Assembly: GCF_026651855.1 (NCBI RefSeq)
Contig: NZ_CP093280.1
Span: 3,822,001-3,886,000, forward strand
DNA from: Pseudomonas silvicola
Lineage (GTDB): Bacteria; Pseudomonadota; Gammaproteobacteria; Pseudomonadales; Pseudomonadaceae
Direction of reading: 5' to 3'
Length of the DNA stretch: 64,000 bases
Part shown: positions 17,794 through 28,012 of the stretch, in pieces
Position numbering within the stretch: position 1 is the first letter of the stretch
Layout: each line of letters starts with the position of its first letter
Made by a program: the position numbers and the translations under genes
Notes under the pieces: model-generated
Database searches by the model: none
What the model saw: the letters and a program-made list of their open reading frames with translations, nothing else
Told to the model about the DNA's origin: nothing

Positions 17794-17819
17794 CGGGACC
17801 GGGCTTGCGCCCGATCCCG
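17794..17819. repeat. REP-like hairpin after kdoO copy 1
   Basis: Arms 17794-17804 and 17809-17819 (CGGGACCGGGC / GCCCGATCCCG) with a 4-base loop and one mismatch, in the GGGCTTGCGCCCGATCCCGC style of putida-group REP elements. No T-run, so it is more likely a REP or mRNA-stabilising hairpin than an intrinsic terminator. It is copied at 19129-19154. Confidence 0.7.
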
Positions 17820-17826
17820 CGGCGCG

Positions 17827-18087
17827 ATGCGTGATGCACCGCGCCTGAACCCCACCAACCTGAAGATGCTGGAGCTGCTGATGCGCAAAAGCCCGGCGGT
17901 TGTCACCCGGCGCGAGCTGGAAGAAAACGTCTGGGGCGAGTACACCCCCAACAGCGACAGCCTGCGCAGTAACCTGCATTTATTGCGGCGCATGGTCGAT
18001 AAACCGTTCGATGTGCCGTTGATTCACACCATTCACGGTATTGGCTACCAGTTGGTGTACAAGAGCGGCGAATCTGCCGGAAGCTGA
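17827..18087 (+). pseudogene. Truncated response-regulator remnant: DNA-binding domain only
   Basis: Created by the duplication. The last 81 codons of the response regulator are repeated in the same frame and joined to an ATG at 17827 (MRDAPRLNPTNLK). The open frame of 86 codons encodes an almost complete winged helix-turn-helix with no receiver. If translated, it could bind the same operators without phosphorylation control, as a constitutive activator or competitor. No good ribosome-binding site is seen, so it may be inert. Confidence 0.75.
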
Positions 18088-18244
18088 ACGCCGGCTGGCC
18101 AGGCGTACGTTTTCAACGCAATTTTCATCATTGATCGTGTCGTATGGACTATAAGTAGACATATTTTGCAACATTTAGGATGCCCCTTCACCGCAGGAAG
18201 CGGATGCATCACGTATGCGGTAACCGTCTGCGTAGGCCAATCAT

Positions 18245-19120
18245 ATGACTGAAGTTGTCAGCTTGCCCCTCACTGCCTGGTCAGGCGAAATCGAAGGAGG
18301 GCTGCGTGCTCGAGGTGTGGAGGCGCTGGAGGCTGGGGCCGTGCTGGCCTTCCCGGCCTTGTGTTTCCAGGTTCGCGACGATGAGCTCGACCTGCTGGCC
18401 CCCCAGGTAGGGGCTAAAAGCAAGAATATCAGCCTGTCGCCCGGTGGCGACGCGCTCAAGGGCGTGGAGGGCGATGAAGCCCGGGCGCGGCGGATGCAGC
18501 AGATGATCGGGCGCTTCGCCGACCAGGCCGAAGCAATGGCCCGCAGCCTGCTGGCCCCTTATGCAGGCGCGCTGCAGCGTGCTCGCACCAGTTTCCGCCC
18601 GGAGGAAATCGCCGGCCGTCAGACTTCCTGGCGCAAGGACGACACGCGGTTGCACGTGGATAACTTTCCGTCGTCGCCCACCCGCGGCAAGCGTATCCTG
18701 CGGGTGTTCGCCAACATCAATCCGGCCGACGAGCCTCGCCACTGGCGGTTGGGCGAGCCGTTCGAGCGTCTGGCCGAACGCTATGTACCTGCATTGCCCA
18801 GGCCGCTCTGGGGCTCGGCACAGGTACTCAACGCCTTGGGGATCACCAAGGCGCCACGCAGCGCTTACGACCATTACATGTTGCACCTGCACGACCGCAT
18901 GAAGGCCGACCAGGGCTACCAGCGAACCGCGCCGCAGAGCACCTGGGAATTTGCGGCGGGATCGGCCTGGATGGTGTTTACCGATCAGGTATCCCACGCG
19001 GCGACACAGGGCAAATGCGCGCTGGAACAGACCTTCCTGTTACCGGTGCAAGCCATGCAGGATGGGGAGCGGGCGCCGTTGCGGGTGTTGGAGCGGTTGA
19101 TGGCGCGCAAGCTGGCGTGA
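18245..19120 (+). CDS. kdoO: Kdo 3-hydroxylase, Fe(II)/2-oxoglutarate dioxygenase (copy 2)
   Basis: Full-length 291-aa duplicate of the gene at 16910. The H137/D139/H251 iron ligands are retained; differences are I84M and G162D, the latter about 23 residues after the HxD motif. The same ~155-bp leader precedes it, so it may have its own copy of the promoter, and it is additionally preceded by the truncated regulator remnant. It converges on ugd. Gene dosage or early divergence are the possible roles; which copy is ancestral is not decidable here. Confidence 0.85.
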   Translation: MTEVVSLPLTAWSGEIEGGLRARGVEALEAGAVLAFPALCFQVRDDELDLLAPQVGAKSKNISLSPGGDALKGVEGDEARARRMQQMIGRFADQAEAMARSLLAPYAGALQRARTSFRPEEIAGRQTSWRKDDTRLHVDNFPSSPTRGKRILRVFANINPADEPRHWRLGEPFERLAERYVPALPRPLWGSAQVLNALGITKAPRSAYDHYMLHLHDRMKADQGYQRTAPQSTWEFAAGSAWMVFTDQVSHAATQGKCALEQTFLLPVQAMQDGERAPLRVLERLMARKLA

Positions 19121-19128
19121 GGCCCGTG

Positions 19129-19154
19129 CGGGACCGGGCTTGCGCCCGATCCCG
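19129..19154. repeat. REP-like hairpin between kdoO copy 2 and ugd
   Basis: Identical copy of the hairpin at 17794-17819, now in the convergent gap between kdoO (plus) and ugd (minus). Probably a REP element acting as a 3'-end barrier. Confidence 0.65.
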
Positions 19155-19212
19155 CGGCGCGATGCGTGATGCACCGCGCCTGAACCCATGAAGCGTCAGC
19201 AGATGAAGCGCA

Positions 19213-20577
19213 TCACTCGCTCCACTTGCGATCCGGAATCGGCAGGTTGCAGGACTCGCCGCGGCCGATCGGGAAGTAGGTGATACCCTTCTGCGCCAAC
19301 CGCTCCACGTCATACAGGTTGCGCCCATCGAAGATCACCGGATTGGCCAGGCGCTTCAGGATCAAGTCGAAGTCCGGAGCCTTGAACTGTTGCCATTCCG
19401 TGCAGATGATCAGCGCATCAGCGCCGTTCAACGTCGACTCCGGGGTGCCCATCAGCATCAGGTCGGGCTGTTCGCCGTACAGCAACTGGGTTTGCTGCAT
19501 GGCCTCAGGGTCGAAGGCGCGCACCTGGGCGCCAGCCGCCCACAGTGACTCCATCAGTTCGCGGCTCGGCGCATCACGCATGTCATCGGTGTTGGGCTTG
19601 AATGCCAACCCCCACAGGGCAAAGGTGCGGCCCTTGAGGTCGCCCTTGAAATAGGCCTTCACGCGCTCGAACAGCTTGTGCTTCTGCCGTTCGTTGATGG
19701 CTTCCACGGCTTGCAGCAGGTCGTTGGAGCAGTGTGCCGCCTCAGCGGTGTGGATCAGCGCACGCATGTCCTTGGGGAAGCACGAGCCGCCGTAGCCGCA
19801 ACCGGCGTAGATGAAGTCATAGCCAATGCGCGGGTCGGCGCCCATGCCCAGGCGGATGGCCTCGATGTCGGCGCCCAGATGCTCGGCCAGTTCGGCGATC
19901 TGGTTGATGAAGCTGATCTTGGTGGCCAGCATGCAGTTCGCCGCGTATTTGGTCAGCTCGGCGCTGCGCAGGTCCATGAACAGGATACGGTCGTGGTTGC
20001 GGTTGAACGGTGCGTACAACTCGCGCATCACGTCGCGCACTTCCTGGCGTTCGCAGCCGATGACGATGCGGTCCGGGCGGCGGCAATCGCGCACGGCCGA
20101 CCCTTCCTTGAGGAATTCGGGGTTGGAGACGATATCGAACTGCAGCGTGCGGCCAGCCTTGGCCAGGGCTTCACTGATGTGCTTGTGCAAGGCGTCACCG
20201 GTGCCCACCGGCACGGTGGATTTTTCCACGACGATCAGGGGGTCTGCCCGGTGACGGGCAATGGCGTCACCCACCGAGAACACGAAACGCAGGTCGGCCG
20301 AACCGTCGTCACCCGAAGGGGTGCCCACGGCGATGAACAGGACTTCGCCGTGTTCGATGGCCAGCTTTTCATCGCTGGTGAAATGCAGACGACCGCTGTC
20401 CAGGTTTTCCCGCACCAGGGCTGACAGGCCAGGCTCGAAGATGGTCACGTGGCCCTTGGACAGTTGCTCGACCTTGTGCTGGTCGATGTCCATGCAGATC
20501 ACGTCATGGCCCACTTCGGCCAATACGGTGGCTTGCACCAGACCTACGTAACCACTACCGATAACACTGATTTTCAT
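19213..20577 (-). CDS. ugd: UDP-glucose 6-dehydrogenase
   Basis: Oxidises UDP-glucose to UDP-glucuronate with two NAD+, the first committed step toward UDP-L-Ara4N. The 454-aa protein has the N-terminal NAD motif ISVIGSGYVGLVQA, the VVEKSTVPVGTG segment, SNPEFLKEGSA, and the catalytic cysteine C266 in GYGGSCFPKD. It is last in the arn operon, 10 bp after arnF, on the same strand. This supplies ArnA's substrate, so the whole sugar-nucleotide route is in one transcript. Confidence 0.96.
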   Translation of the reverse strand: MKISVIGSGYVGLVQATVLAEVGHDVICMDIDQHKVEQLSKGHVTIFEPGLSALVRENLDSGRLHFTSDEKLAIEHGEVLFIAVGTPSGDDGSADLRFVFSVGDAIARHRADPLIVVEKSTVPVGTGDALHKHISEALAKAGRTLQFDIVSNPEFLKEGSAVRDCRRPDRIVIGCERQEVRDVMRELYAPFNRNHDRILFMDLRSAELTKYAANCMLATKISFINQIAELAEHLGADIEAIRLGMGADPRIGYDFIYAGCGYGGSCFPKDMRALIHTAEAAHCSNDLLQAVEAINERQKHKLFERVKAYFKGDLKGRTFALWGLAFKPNTDDMRDAPSRELMESLWAAGAQVRAFDPEAMQQTQLLYGEQPDLMLMGTPESTLNGADALIICTEWQQFKAPDFDLILKRLANPVIFDGRNLYDVERLAQKGITYFPIGRGESCNLPIPDRKWSE

Positions 20578-20587
20578 TGCGCAGATC

Positions 20588-20989
20588 CTATGACTTGTTG
20601 CCGTGTGTACGTCGCGAATTGATGGTCAGCACGCCGAGGACGACCAGCGTCACCCCCAGGCTTTTAAACAGCGAAAAATGTTCATTGAACGCTGGCAGGC
20701 TGGCGGCCAGCAGGTAGACCAGCGCATAGCTGACGCTGAGCAGCGAATAGGCGCGGCCCAGGGGCAGGTGCTGCAGCGCCCCCAGCCAGCACAGCATCGA
20801 TAACGCATAGGCAAGGATGGCCGCCATCACCACGCCCAGCGCCAGCCATGGCACCGGCCCGTTGGCCAGTGTGTCCAGCCACTGCGCCGGCACAGGCAGG
20901 CGCGTCATGCTCCAGCGCATGCCCAGTTGCGCGCCACTGACCAGCACGACACTGCCCCCCGCCAAGGCAAAGCCCTGCACCCGGCTCAT
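20588..20989 (-). CDS. arnF: ArnF subunit of the L-Ara4N-phosphoundecaprenol flippase
   Basis: Small EmrE-like four-helix membrane protein, 133 aa, normal for ArnF. The start at 20989 ([13 protein letters not shown]) overlaps the arnE stop by 4 bp (ATGA), excluding the longer upstream frame. The sequence has the family's Trp/Leu-rich helices and [19 protein letters not shown]. It pairs with ArnE to move undecaprenyl-phosphate-L-Ara4N across the inner membrane. Confidence 0.92.
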   Translation of the reverse strand: MSRVQGFALAGGSVVLVSGAQLGMRWSMTRLPVPAQWLDTLANGPVPWLALGVVMAAILAYALSMLCWLGALQHLPLGRAYSLLSVSYALVYLLAASLPAFNEHFSLFKSLGVTLVVLGVLTINSRRTHGNKS

Positions 20990-21330
20990 GCCTGCCACCC
21001 CAGCAACAACACGCCGGCCATGACAATGCCCACCCCCACCCAATGGCGGGTGTCCACGTGTTCCTTGAACACGAAACGCGCCACCAGGGTAATCAGCACG
21101 AAATTGAGGCTGAGCATGGGGTAGGCGATGCCTACTTCCAGGTGCTGCAGCACCAGCAGCCAGAGCAACAGGCCCAGGCCCAGGCACAGCAGCGCCAGCC
21201 ACAGCCAGGGCGTGGCCAGTTTCGCCAGGGCGCCGGCCGGTGCATCGCGCCAGGACTCCACGGCCAGCTTCTGCGCGATCTGGCCCAGGCACGTGAGGGT
21301 GCAGGCGGCCAGCAACAGGAGAAAGATCAT
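20986..21330 (-). CDS. arnE: ArnE subunit of the L-Ara4N-phosphoundecaprenol flippase
   Basis: Four-helix SMR-type membrane protein, 114 aa, beginning [20 protein letters not shown]. It contains [20 protein letters not shown] and [15 protein letters not shown], typical ArnE helices. Both ends overlap neighbours by 4 bp (arnT upstream, arnF downstream). The start at 21330 is fixed by that coupling and by rc-AGGAG just upstream. Confidence 0.92.
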   Translation of the reverse strand: MIFLLLLAACTLTCLGQIAQKLAVESWRDAPAGALAKLATPWLWLALLCLGLGLLLWLLVLQHLEVGIAYPMLSLNFVLITLVARFVFKEHVDTRHWVGVGIVMAGVLLLGWQA

Positions 21331-22976
21331 GGCGGCGTCTGGCTGTAGAACAGGATGGTGATGTTCCCTTGCTCGAAGCGCTGGGTGTAACCCTCCAGCC
21401 GGGTCAGCTCGCTGTCGTCCTCGTGATCCTTGATGCGCAGCACCACGGCCACCGTGCCCTGTCGGCGCGCCTCGGCCAACCACTGCGGGCCTTCCAGGAA
21501 CAGCACCAGGCGCTGTTTGGCGTCCGGGTAGCTCAACCCGTACTTGGTTTCGCCAGACGTGGCGAACAGGGTGATGTCGGGACGCGCGGTGTGCCATGCC
21601 AGGGCCGCCGCGGCGCCCAGGTCATTGCTCATCAGCGAGCCGGCATGGCGCAGTTGCTCGGTATGGTCAGCAATGAAACGGTCAGGTGTCTTGTTGTTGA
21701 CCACCTTGTCGGGCAAGGCATTGGGCAGCAGGGCAGCGACCAGGCCCATGCCCACAGCCGGGGCGGCCCACCAGCGCAGCGGGCGCCACCAGGCCGCCAG
21801 GTTGCACAGTGTCCAGCCCACCAGGGCGCCGATCACCAGGCTCAGGTGCAACGGTTCATCCTGGTACACCGGCTTCTTGAGTTGCAGCCAGGCCACGGCG
21901 ATCAACCCCAGCAAACCGATCACGGCATTGAGCAGGGCGTTGCTGCGCAGCGCCAGTGTCTTGCCTTGGCTGATCAACGTGTTCAGCGTGTCCCCCAGCA
22001 GCAACGCCAGTGGCAGCATGCAAGGCAGGATGTACGTGGGCAACTTGCCGCGTGACAGGCTCAAGAACGCCAGAGGCAGCAACAGCCACAGCAACAGGAA
22101 CACGCGGCGCGGTTCGCCATGCTGGCGCCAGGCCTGACGTGCGCTGGCCGGCATCAGCAGTGCCCATGGCAGCGCCGACAACACCAGCAGCGGCAGGTAG
22201 AACCAGATGGGTTCGGCGTGCTGCGCGTCTTCGGCGGCAAAGCGGCGGATATGCTCGTGCCAGAAGAAGAACGACCAGAAATCGGACTCCTGATGGTTGA
22301 CCATCAGCGCCCACGGCGCCGCGACCAGCACCGCCACCAGCACGCCGAACAGGCCGAAGCGCAGCAGTTCACCGAAGCGCTTTTGCCAGATCATCCAGGG
22401 CACGGCGATCAGCACCGGAAACACCCAGGCAAGAAAACCCTTGGTCATGAACCCCATGCCACAGGCAACCCCCAGCAGGCCCCAGCTCAACAGGCGCTCA
22501 CGGGGTGTGCGGCTGTCGAGGGCCAGCCACAGGGCCACCAGGCTCAGGTTTACCCACAGGGTGAACTGCGGGTCCAGATTGGCGTAACCCGCCTGGCCAG
22601 CCACCAGGCCGAAGCTCATGTACAGCACTGCGCAGATCACGGCCTTGCGGCGCTCGCCCCACAGGCGGTTGGCCACCCAGTACGTCAGCAGCGCGCTCAG
22701 GCCCAGGCTCAGGGCCGACGCTATGCGTACGCCGAACAGGTTCTGGCCAAACAGCGCCTGGCCGATCGCGATCAGCCAGTAGCCGGCCGCCGGCTTCTCG
22801 AAATAGCGCAGCCCCATGAAATGCGGCGCGGCCCATTTGCCGGTCAGCAGCATCTCCTGGCTCATCTGCGCGTAGCGGGTTTCGTCGGGAATCCACAGCC
22901 CGTGGAAGGGCAGGGGCAGCAGGTAGAAAAGCCCGAATGCCAGCAGCAAGACGGGCAGGGTCCAGCGCAGGTTCAT
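21327..22976 (-). CDS. arnT: Undecaprenyl phosphate-alpha-L-Ara4N transferase
   Basis: Periplasm-facing GT83 enzyme that transfers L-Ara4N from its lipid carrier to lipid A phosphates, lowering negative charge and polymyxin binding. The 549-aa protein has ~12-13 membrane helices and the family loop [17 protein letters not shown] with catalytic-site Asp/Glu and [10 protein letters not shown]. It overlaps arnD and arnE by 4 bp each. Length is normal. Confidence 0.95.
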   Translation of the reverse strand: MNLRWTLPVLLLAFGLFYLLPLPFHGLWIPDETRYAQMSQEMLLTGKWAAPHFMGLRYFEKPAAGYWLIAIGQALFGQNLFGVRIASALSLGLSALLTYWVANRLWGERRKAVICAVLYMSFGLVAGQAGYANLDPQFTLWVNLSLVALWLALDSRTPRERLLSWGLLGVACGMGFMTKGFLAWVFPVLIAVPWMIWQKRFGELLRFGLFGVLVAVLVAAPWALMVNHQESDFWSFFFWHEHIRRFAAEDAQHAEPIWFYLPLLVLSALPWALLMPASARQAWRQHGEPRRVFLLLWLLLPLAFLSLSRGKLPTYILPCMLPLALLLGDTLNTLISQGKTLALRSNALLNAVIGLLGLIAVAWLQLKKPVYQDEPLHLSLVIGALVGWTLCNLAAWWRPLRWWAAPAVGMGLVAALLPNALPDKVVNNKTPDRFIADHTEQLRHAGSLMSNDLGAAAALAWHTARPDITLFATSGETKYGLSYPDAKQRLVLFLEGPQWLAEARRQGTVAVVLRIKDHEDDSELTRLEGYTQRFEQGNITILFYSQTPP

Positions 22977-23857
22977 GGGCGTTGTACCCCGAGCCAGCCT
23001 TCGCGCCCTTCCAGGGTGCCGCGGGTCAATTGTTCCACCGGCAGGCTGCCGGGGTCGGCGGGCAGCAGTTGCCCCAGGGGTTGAAACTGTATCTGTCGCT
23101 CGCGTGCCGTGGCCAGCAGGCGGCGGAAATCATCGGCCATCAGAATCCCTTCCACTTCGGCGTGTATGGTGTAGTTGTTCAAGCCTCCAGGCTTGAAGCG
23201 TTCCAGGATGTAGTCATTGAAACCAGCGGCACTGACCGTTGGTCCCACCACCTCGTCGAAGGTGGGCAGGTCCACGGGCACCTGCACGGTACCCGGGGTG
23301 CCATCGACCAGGCGCGGCTGGAACAGGTGGCTACCCCGGCAGTCGCTGTTGTAACGGAAACCGAAGTCTTCCTTGGCCTGCACCACGCGCTCGTCCGCGC
23401 GCCAGCCGGCGGCGGCGGAGCAATCGATGCGCTGGCCAAGAATGTCGTTCAGGGTTTCCACGCCACGGCGGATCTGCTCATGCAACCGTGCCTCGCTCCA
23501 GCGTCCGGCGTTGGCCTGCCAGCCATGGTGGTCCCAGGCGTGCAGGCCGACTTCGTGGCCGGCGTCGCGGGCTTGGCGCATCAGGTGCCCCAGGTCACGG
23601 CCGATGGGCTTGCCTGGCCAGGCGGTGCCCGCCAGCAGGATGTCCCAGCCGTAAAGGCCGGCTGCATTGGAACGCAGCATCTTCCACAGAAATCGCGGGC
23701 GGATGAGGCGCCACAAGTGGCGCCCCATGTTGTCCGGCCCGACACTGAAGAAAAATGTCGCCTTGACCTGGGCTTCGTCGAGCAATTCGAGCAACCGCGG
23801 CACCCCTTCACGGGTGCCTCGGTAGGTGTCGACGTCGATGCGCAGACCTGCCTGCAT
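22973..23857 (-). CDS. arnD: 4-deoxy-4-formamido-L-arabinose-phosphoundecaprenol deformylase
   Basis: Polysaccharide-deacetylase-fold enzyme, 294 aa, that removes the formyl group to give undecaprenyl-P-L-Ara4N. It opens with [20 protein letters not shown] (metal-site DVD), has HAWDHHGWQ for further metal ligands, and TIHAEVEGI near the end. The start overlaps arnA's TGA by one base (TGATG). Length is as expected. Confidence 0.95.
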   Translation of the reverse strand: MQAGLRIDVDTYRGTREGVPRLLELLDEAQVKATFFFSVGPDNMGRHLWRLIRPRFLWKMLRSNAAGLYGWDILLAGTAWPGKPIGRDLGHLMRQARDAGHEVGLHAWDHHGWQANAGRWSEARLHEQIRRGVETLNDILGQRIDCSAAAGWRADERVVQAKEDFGFRYNSDCRGSHLFQPRLVDGTPGTVQVPVDLPTFDEVVGPTVSAAGFNDYILERFKPGGLNNYTIHAEVEGILMADDFRRLLATARERQIQFQPLGQLLPADPGSLPVEQLTRGTLEGREGWLGVQRP

Positions 23858-25848
23858 CAGCGCTTGCTCTCGATTTCAACCATGGCTTCGCGCAGGAAGA
23901 AGTCCAGGGTCTTGCCGATGGTTTCGCTGAGCTCGATGGTCGGGGTCCAGTCGATCAGGCGTCGGGCGTTCTCGATGCTCGGCGTGCGGTGCGTCACGTC
24001 CTGGTAGCCATTGCCATAGAACGCCTTGCTTTCGATTTCCCGGAAGCCGGCGAACGGCGGGAAGTTGCCGCGCAGCGGGTGAGCTTCGAACTGACGCAGC
24101 AGCTCTTCGCCCAGTTGGCGGATGCTGGCTTCGTTGGTCGGGTTGCCGATGTTGATGATTTCGCCATCGCACTTGCCGTCGCGGTTTTCGATGATGCGTG
24201 CCAGGGCCTCGATACCATCGTCGACGTCCGTGAAGGTACGTTTCTGTTCACCACCGTCCACCAGGCGAATCGGGGTGCCTTCCACCAGGTGCAGGATCAA
24301 CTGGGTGATGGCACGGGAGCTGCCGATGCGGGCCGAGTCCAGGCGGTCCAGGCGCGGGCCCATCCAGTTGAAGGGGCGGAACAGGGTGAACTTCAGGCCC
24401 TTGTCGCCGTAAGCCCAGATAACGCGGTCCAGCAGTTGCTTGGAGACCGAGTAGATCCAGCGTTGCTTGTTGATCGGACCGACGATCAGGTTCGAGGTGT
24501 TCTCGTCGAAATGGGCATCCTGGCACATGCCATAGACTTCCGAGGTGGAGGGGAAGATCACGCGCTTGTTGTACTTCACGCAGTGACGAACGATCTTCAG
24601 GTTTTCCTCGAAGTCCAGCTCGAACACGCGCAGCGGGTTGCGGGTGTATTCGATCGGGGTGGCGATGGCCACCAGCGGCAGGACCACGTCGCACTTCTTG
24701 ATGTGGTATTCGATCCACTCGGAATGGATGCTGATGTCGCCTTCCACGAAGTGGAAACGGGGGTTGCCGCGCAGGTGCTCGATGGCGTCGGAGCCGATGT
24801 CCAGGCCGTAGATTTCATAACGGTCGTCGCGCAGCAGACGCTCGGACAGGTGGTTACCGATGAAACCGTTGACGCCCAGGATCAGCACGCGGGTACGTCG
24901 CACGGGACGGCCAGCGGCCTTGCCGACCAGTTTCGAACCTTCCACCAGACCCAGTTCCCGGGCCAACTGCGGGCCGCTCAGGTATAGGCCGTCGTTGTTG
25001 CGCTGGCCGGCGGTGATCTGCAGGGCGTCAGTGCCGCAGGCGATGCGCAGCGGTTCGACGCTGATCACGTGGCCAGGCTCGAAACCCTGGTTACCCGCGA
25101 CCACTTCGGCGCTCCACACGATCAGCTTGTGTTCGCCCACGGCGCAGAAGGCGCCCGGGAACGGCTGGGTCACGGCGCGTACCAGGTTGAACAGTTCTTC
25201 GGCTGGGCGTTTCCAGTCCAGCAGGCCGTCAGCCGGGGTTCGGCGGCCAAAGTACGAAGCCTGGCTTTCATCCTGGGCGGTTTCGGTGACTTCGCCCTTG
25301 GCCAGCAGGGGCAAGGTTTCGTGCAGCAGGGTAGCGGCGGCATCACGCAGCTTGGCGTGCAGGCTCAGGCCGGTGTCCGCACGCTCGATGGCCACGCTAT
25401 GCTGGGCGACGATGGCGCCGGCGTCCGGGCGCTTGACCATCCGGTGCAGGGTGACGCCAGTCTCGGTTTCACCGTTGACCAGCACCCAGTTGGCCGGTGC
25501 GCGGCCACGGTAGCGCGGCAGCAGCGAGCCATGCAGGTTGTAGGCACCGTTTTTCGCGGTGGCCAGCACCGCCTCGCTCAGCAGGTTGCGGTAGTAGAAC
25601 GAGAAGATGAAATCGGCGTCGAGCTTGGCGATACGCTCGATCCAGATGGGATGGTTGGCGTCTTCGGGCGCGTGCACCGCGATACCCTTGCGAGCACACA
25701 GCTGGGCAACCGAGCCGTAGAAGTTGTTTTCCTTGGGATCGTCAGCGTGGGTAAACACGGCGGCGATGTCGTAGCCTGCCTCGAGCAGGGCGTTGATGCC
25801 GGCGCAGCCGATATCGTGATAGGCGAAGACAACAGCTTTCTGGTTCAT
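23857..25848 (-). CDS. arnA: Bifunctional UDP-GlcA decarboxylase / UDP-Ara4N formyltransferase
   Basis: Two-domain cytoplasmic enzyme, 663 aa. N-terminal formyltransferase (1-~305) uses N10-formyl-THF; catalytic N104, H106 and D142 are present ([18 protein letters not shown]). The C-terminal SDR decarboxylase (~315-663) has [15 protein letters not shown], the [10 protein letters not shown] loop with Ser/Glu, and YSVSK. It both oxidatively decarboxylates UDP-GlcA from Ugd and formylates the UDP-Ara4N produced by ArnB. Coupled by overlap to arnC and arnD. Confidence 0.96.
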   Translation of the reverse strand: MNQKAVVFAYHDIGCAGINALLEAGYDIAAVFTHADDPKENNFYGSVAQLCARKGIAVHAPEDANHPIWIERIAKLDADFIFSFYYRNLLSEAVLATAKNGAYNLHGSLLPRYRGRAPANWVLVNGETETGVTLHRMVKRPDAGAIVAQHSVAIERADTGLSLHAKLRDAAATLLHETLPLLAKGEVTETAQDESQASYFGRRTPADGLLDWKRPAEELFNLVRAVTQPFPGAFCAVGEHKLIVWSAEVVAGNQGFEPGHVISVEPLRIACGTDALQITAGQRNNDGLYLSGPQLARELGLVEGSKLVGKAAGRPVRRTRVLILGVNGFIGNHLSERLLRDDRYEIYGLDIGSDAIEHLRGNPRFHFVEGDISIHSEWIEYHIKKCDVVLPLVAIATPIEYTRNPLRVFELDFEENLKIVRHCVKYNKRVIFPSTSEVYGMCQDAHFDENTSNLIVGPINKQRWIYSVSKQLLDRVIWAYGDKGLKFTLFRPFNWMGPRLDRLDSARIGSSRAITQLILHLVEGTPIRLVDGGEQKRTFTDVDDGIEALARIIENRDGKCDGEIINIGNPTNEASIRQLGEELLRQFEAHPLRGNFPPFAGFREIESKAFYGNGYQDVTHRTPSIENARRLIDWTPTIELSETIGKTLDFFLREAMVEIESKR

Positions 25849-26867
25849 GAGGCAGCCTTGCTGGAAGAAATGGAAATCGATGTTTCAGGATGAGGTTCGC
25901 TGTCGGTGCCAACGGGGTCGTTGCTGCGCAGCACTTTCTCGATGAAGAAGCGCGGGCGGGCACGCACATCGCTGTACATGCGGCCCAGGTACTCACCCAG
26001 AAGGCCCATGCCGATGAACTGGCCGCCGGTGAACACGAACAGCACGGCGAACAACACGAACGTCCCGTGGCCCGACCACGCGGCGCCGTAGATCATGCGC
26101 AGCACAATCAGCGCCAGGGCGAACAGCACGCCCAGCGCGGCCATGCCAATGCCGACCACGCTCAGCAGGCGCAGTGGCGTGGTGGTCATGCAGGTGACCA
26201 GGTCGAACATCAGGCTGATCAGGCGCATGGGGCTGTACTTCGAATCACCGTGCTCGCGCTCGGCGTGCTGCACCAGCACCTCGGTGGTATGGCGGGCGAA
26301 GCTGTTGGCCAGGATCGGGATGAAGGTGCTGCGCTCGCGGCAGGCCAGCATGGCGTCGACCACGCTGCGGCGGTAAGCGCGCAGCATGCAGCCGTAGTCG
26401 CTCATGGCCACGCCGGTGGAGCGCTGCACGGCCAGGTTGATCAGCTTCGAGGGCCAGCGGCGCAGCGCCGAGTCCTGGCGGTTGTTGCGCACGGTACCGA
26501 CCACGTCATAGCCCAGCGAGGCCTGTTCTACCAGGCGCGGAATCTCTTCCGGCGGGTTTTGCAGGTCGGCGTCCAGGGTAATCACCAGGTCGCCGATGCA
26601 TTGTTCGAAACCGGCCATGATCGCGGCGTGCTGGCCGTAGTTGCGGTTCAGGATCACCGCCACCACCGGGCTGCCCGGACGCTCGGCGGCGTCCTGCAGA
26701 ATATCGGCCGAGGCATCGCGGCTACCGTCGTCCACCAGCACGATTTCATACTTCTGGGTCAGCTGGGCACAGGCCGCTTCAGTGCGACGCAGCAGCTCCG
26801 GCAGGCTCTGTTCTTCGTTGTACACCGGTATCACGATGGACACGGTGTTGATCGGGTAAGGTCTCAC
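25845..26867 (-). CDS. arnC: Undecaprenyl-phosphate 4-deoxy-4-formamido-L-arabinose transferase
   Basis: GT2-family transferase, 340 aa. It loads formyl-Ara4N onto undecaprenyl phosphate on the cytoplasmic face. Visible motifs are [21 protein letters not shown] and the metal-binding [13 protein letters not shown]. Two C-terminal membrane helices (about residues 230-300) follow an amphipathic linker. ATGA overlaps with arnB upstream and arnA downstream. Confidence 0.95.
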   Translation of the reverse strand: MRPYPINTVSIVIPVYNEEQSLPELLRRTEAACAQLTQKYEIVLVDDGSRDASADILQDAAERPGSPVVAVILNRNYGQHAAIMAGFEQCIGDLVITLDADLQNPPEEIPRLVEQASLGYDVVGTVRNNRQDSALRRWPSKLINLAVQRSTGVAMSDYGCMLRAYRRSVVDAMLACRERSTFIPILANSFARHTTEVLVQHAEREHGDSKYSPMRLISLMFDLVTCMTTTPLRLLSVVGIGMAALGVLFALALIVLRMIYGAAWSGHGTFVLFAVLFVFTGGQFIGMGLLGEYLGRMYSDVRARPRFFIEKVLRSNDPVGTDSEPHPETSISISSSKAAS

Positions 26868-28012
26868 GGGCGGTGTTCCAGAGTCTTTTCAATGGCGCAG
26901 GCAACACGCTCGACATCGTCGAGGGTCATGTCGGGGAACAGTGGGATGGAGCACAGGCGTGCCGAGTTCCATTCCGTGTTGGGCAGGTGCACGTCGGGAA
27001 ACTTCTGCCGGTACCAGGTGTGCAAGTGCGTGGCGATGAAGTGGATGCCCGTCCCAATACCTTGATCTTGCAGGCCTTTCATGAAGGTTTCGCGGTCCAT
27101 GCCACAGCGCTCGGGGTCGATGCGCAGGATAAACAGGTGCCAGGCATGCTGCTGCGGCCAAGCAGGCTGTGAAAGCGGCAACACCGGCAGGTGCTTGAGG
27201 CGCACCAGGTAAGCCTTGGCCAGTTGCTCGCGCTTGGCGTTGATGGCGTCCACACGCTCCAGTTGCACCAGGGCGATGGCGGCGTTGATATCGGCCAGGT
27301 TGTACTTGAAGCCGGGCTCCTGAACCATGGCCTGAGGTTTGCGGCCGTGGGTCATGCGGTCATAGGCGTCCACGCCCAGGCCGTGGAACTTGAGCATGCG
27401 CACGCGGTTGGCGAACGCTTCGTCGTCGCTAACGAACATGCCGCCTTCTGCGCAGGTCATGTTCTTGATGGCGTGGAACGAGAAAATGGCGGTGCCCTGG
27501 GCGCCGACCTCGCGGCCCCGGTAGCGGGTGCCCACGGCATGGGCCGCGTCTTCGATCACGCGAATGCCGTGGCGCTCGGCCAGCGCATACAGCGGGTCAA
27601 GGTCAAAGGCGGCGCCGGCGTAATGCACCGGAATGATGGCCTTGGTGCGTGGGGTGATGGCCGCCTCGATGGCGGCGACGTCGGCCATCAGGGTGTCGCG
27701 GTCCACATCGACGAACACCGGCGTGGCGCCCAGCAGGCAGACCATGTTCGCGGTCGACACCCAGGTCTGCGACGGTGTGATCACTTCGTCGCCCGGGCCG
27801 ATGCCCAGTGCCAGCAGCGCGATGTGCATGGCGCCGGTGGCCGAGGACAGGGCCACGGCATGGGCGCTGCCCGTGCGGCGGGCGAATGCCTGTTCGAGCT
27901 CCTGGGCCTTGGGGCCGGTGGTAATCCAACCGCTGCGCAATACCTGCTCTACTGCGGCGATCTCCTGGTCACCCATGCTGGGACGGGAAAAAGGGAGAAA
28001 ACTCTGATTCAT
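26864..28012 (-). CDS. arnB: UDP-4-amino-4-deoxy-L-arabinose aminotransferase
   Basis: PLP-dependent DegT/DnrJ-type aminotransferase, 382 aa, that aminates UDP-4-keto-pentose with glutamate. The PLP lysine is K183 ([15 protein letters not shown]). The [13 protein letters not shown] and [10 protein letters not shown] segments form the cofactor pocket. It is the first gene of the eight-gene operon, with AGGATG close upstream of the ATG. A 626-bp control region separates it from the divergent sensor kinase. Confidence 0.95.
   Translation of the reverse strand: MNQSFLPFSRPSMGDQEIAAVEQVLRSGWITTGPKAQELEQAFARRTGSAHAVALSSATGAMHIALLALGIGPGDEVITPSQTWVSTANMVCLLGATPVFVDVDRDTLMADVAAIEAAITPRTKAIIPVHYAGAAFDLDPLYALAERHGIRVIEDAAHAVGTRYRGREVGAQGTAIFSFHAIKNMTCAEGGMFVSDDEAFANRVRMLKFHGLGVDAYDRMTHGRKPQAMVQEPGFKYNLADINAAIALVQLERVDAINAKREQLAKAYLVRLKHLPVLPLSQPAWPQQHAWHLFILRIDPERCGMDRETFMKGLQDQGIGTGIHFIATHLHTWYRQKFPDVHLPNTEWNSARLCSIPLFPDMTLDDVERVACAIEKTLEHRP

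Larger units (their letters stand above)
16506..17840 (+). repeat. Tandem duplication, copy 1 (1335 bp)
   Basis: This unit begins inside the response-regulator gene at codon ~149, includes the first kdoO gene, and ends in the sequence after it. It recurs immediately at 17841-19175. Junctions share the 12-bp word GCGCCTGAACCC, found at 16506-16517, 17841-17852 and 19176-19187, which explains the duplication by short-homology recombination. I noticed three base differences between the copies. Confidence 0.95.
17841..19187 (+). repeat. Tandem duplication, copy 2 (1335 bp plus the terminal 12-bp word)
   Basis: Second copy of the unit at 16506-17840. Differences I could find are one base in the kdoO leader (GTAATCGTCT versus GTAACCGTCT) and two missense bases in kdoO. 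Everything else, including the REP-like hairpin, reads identical, so the event is recent or homogenised. Confidence 0.95.
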
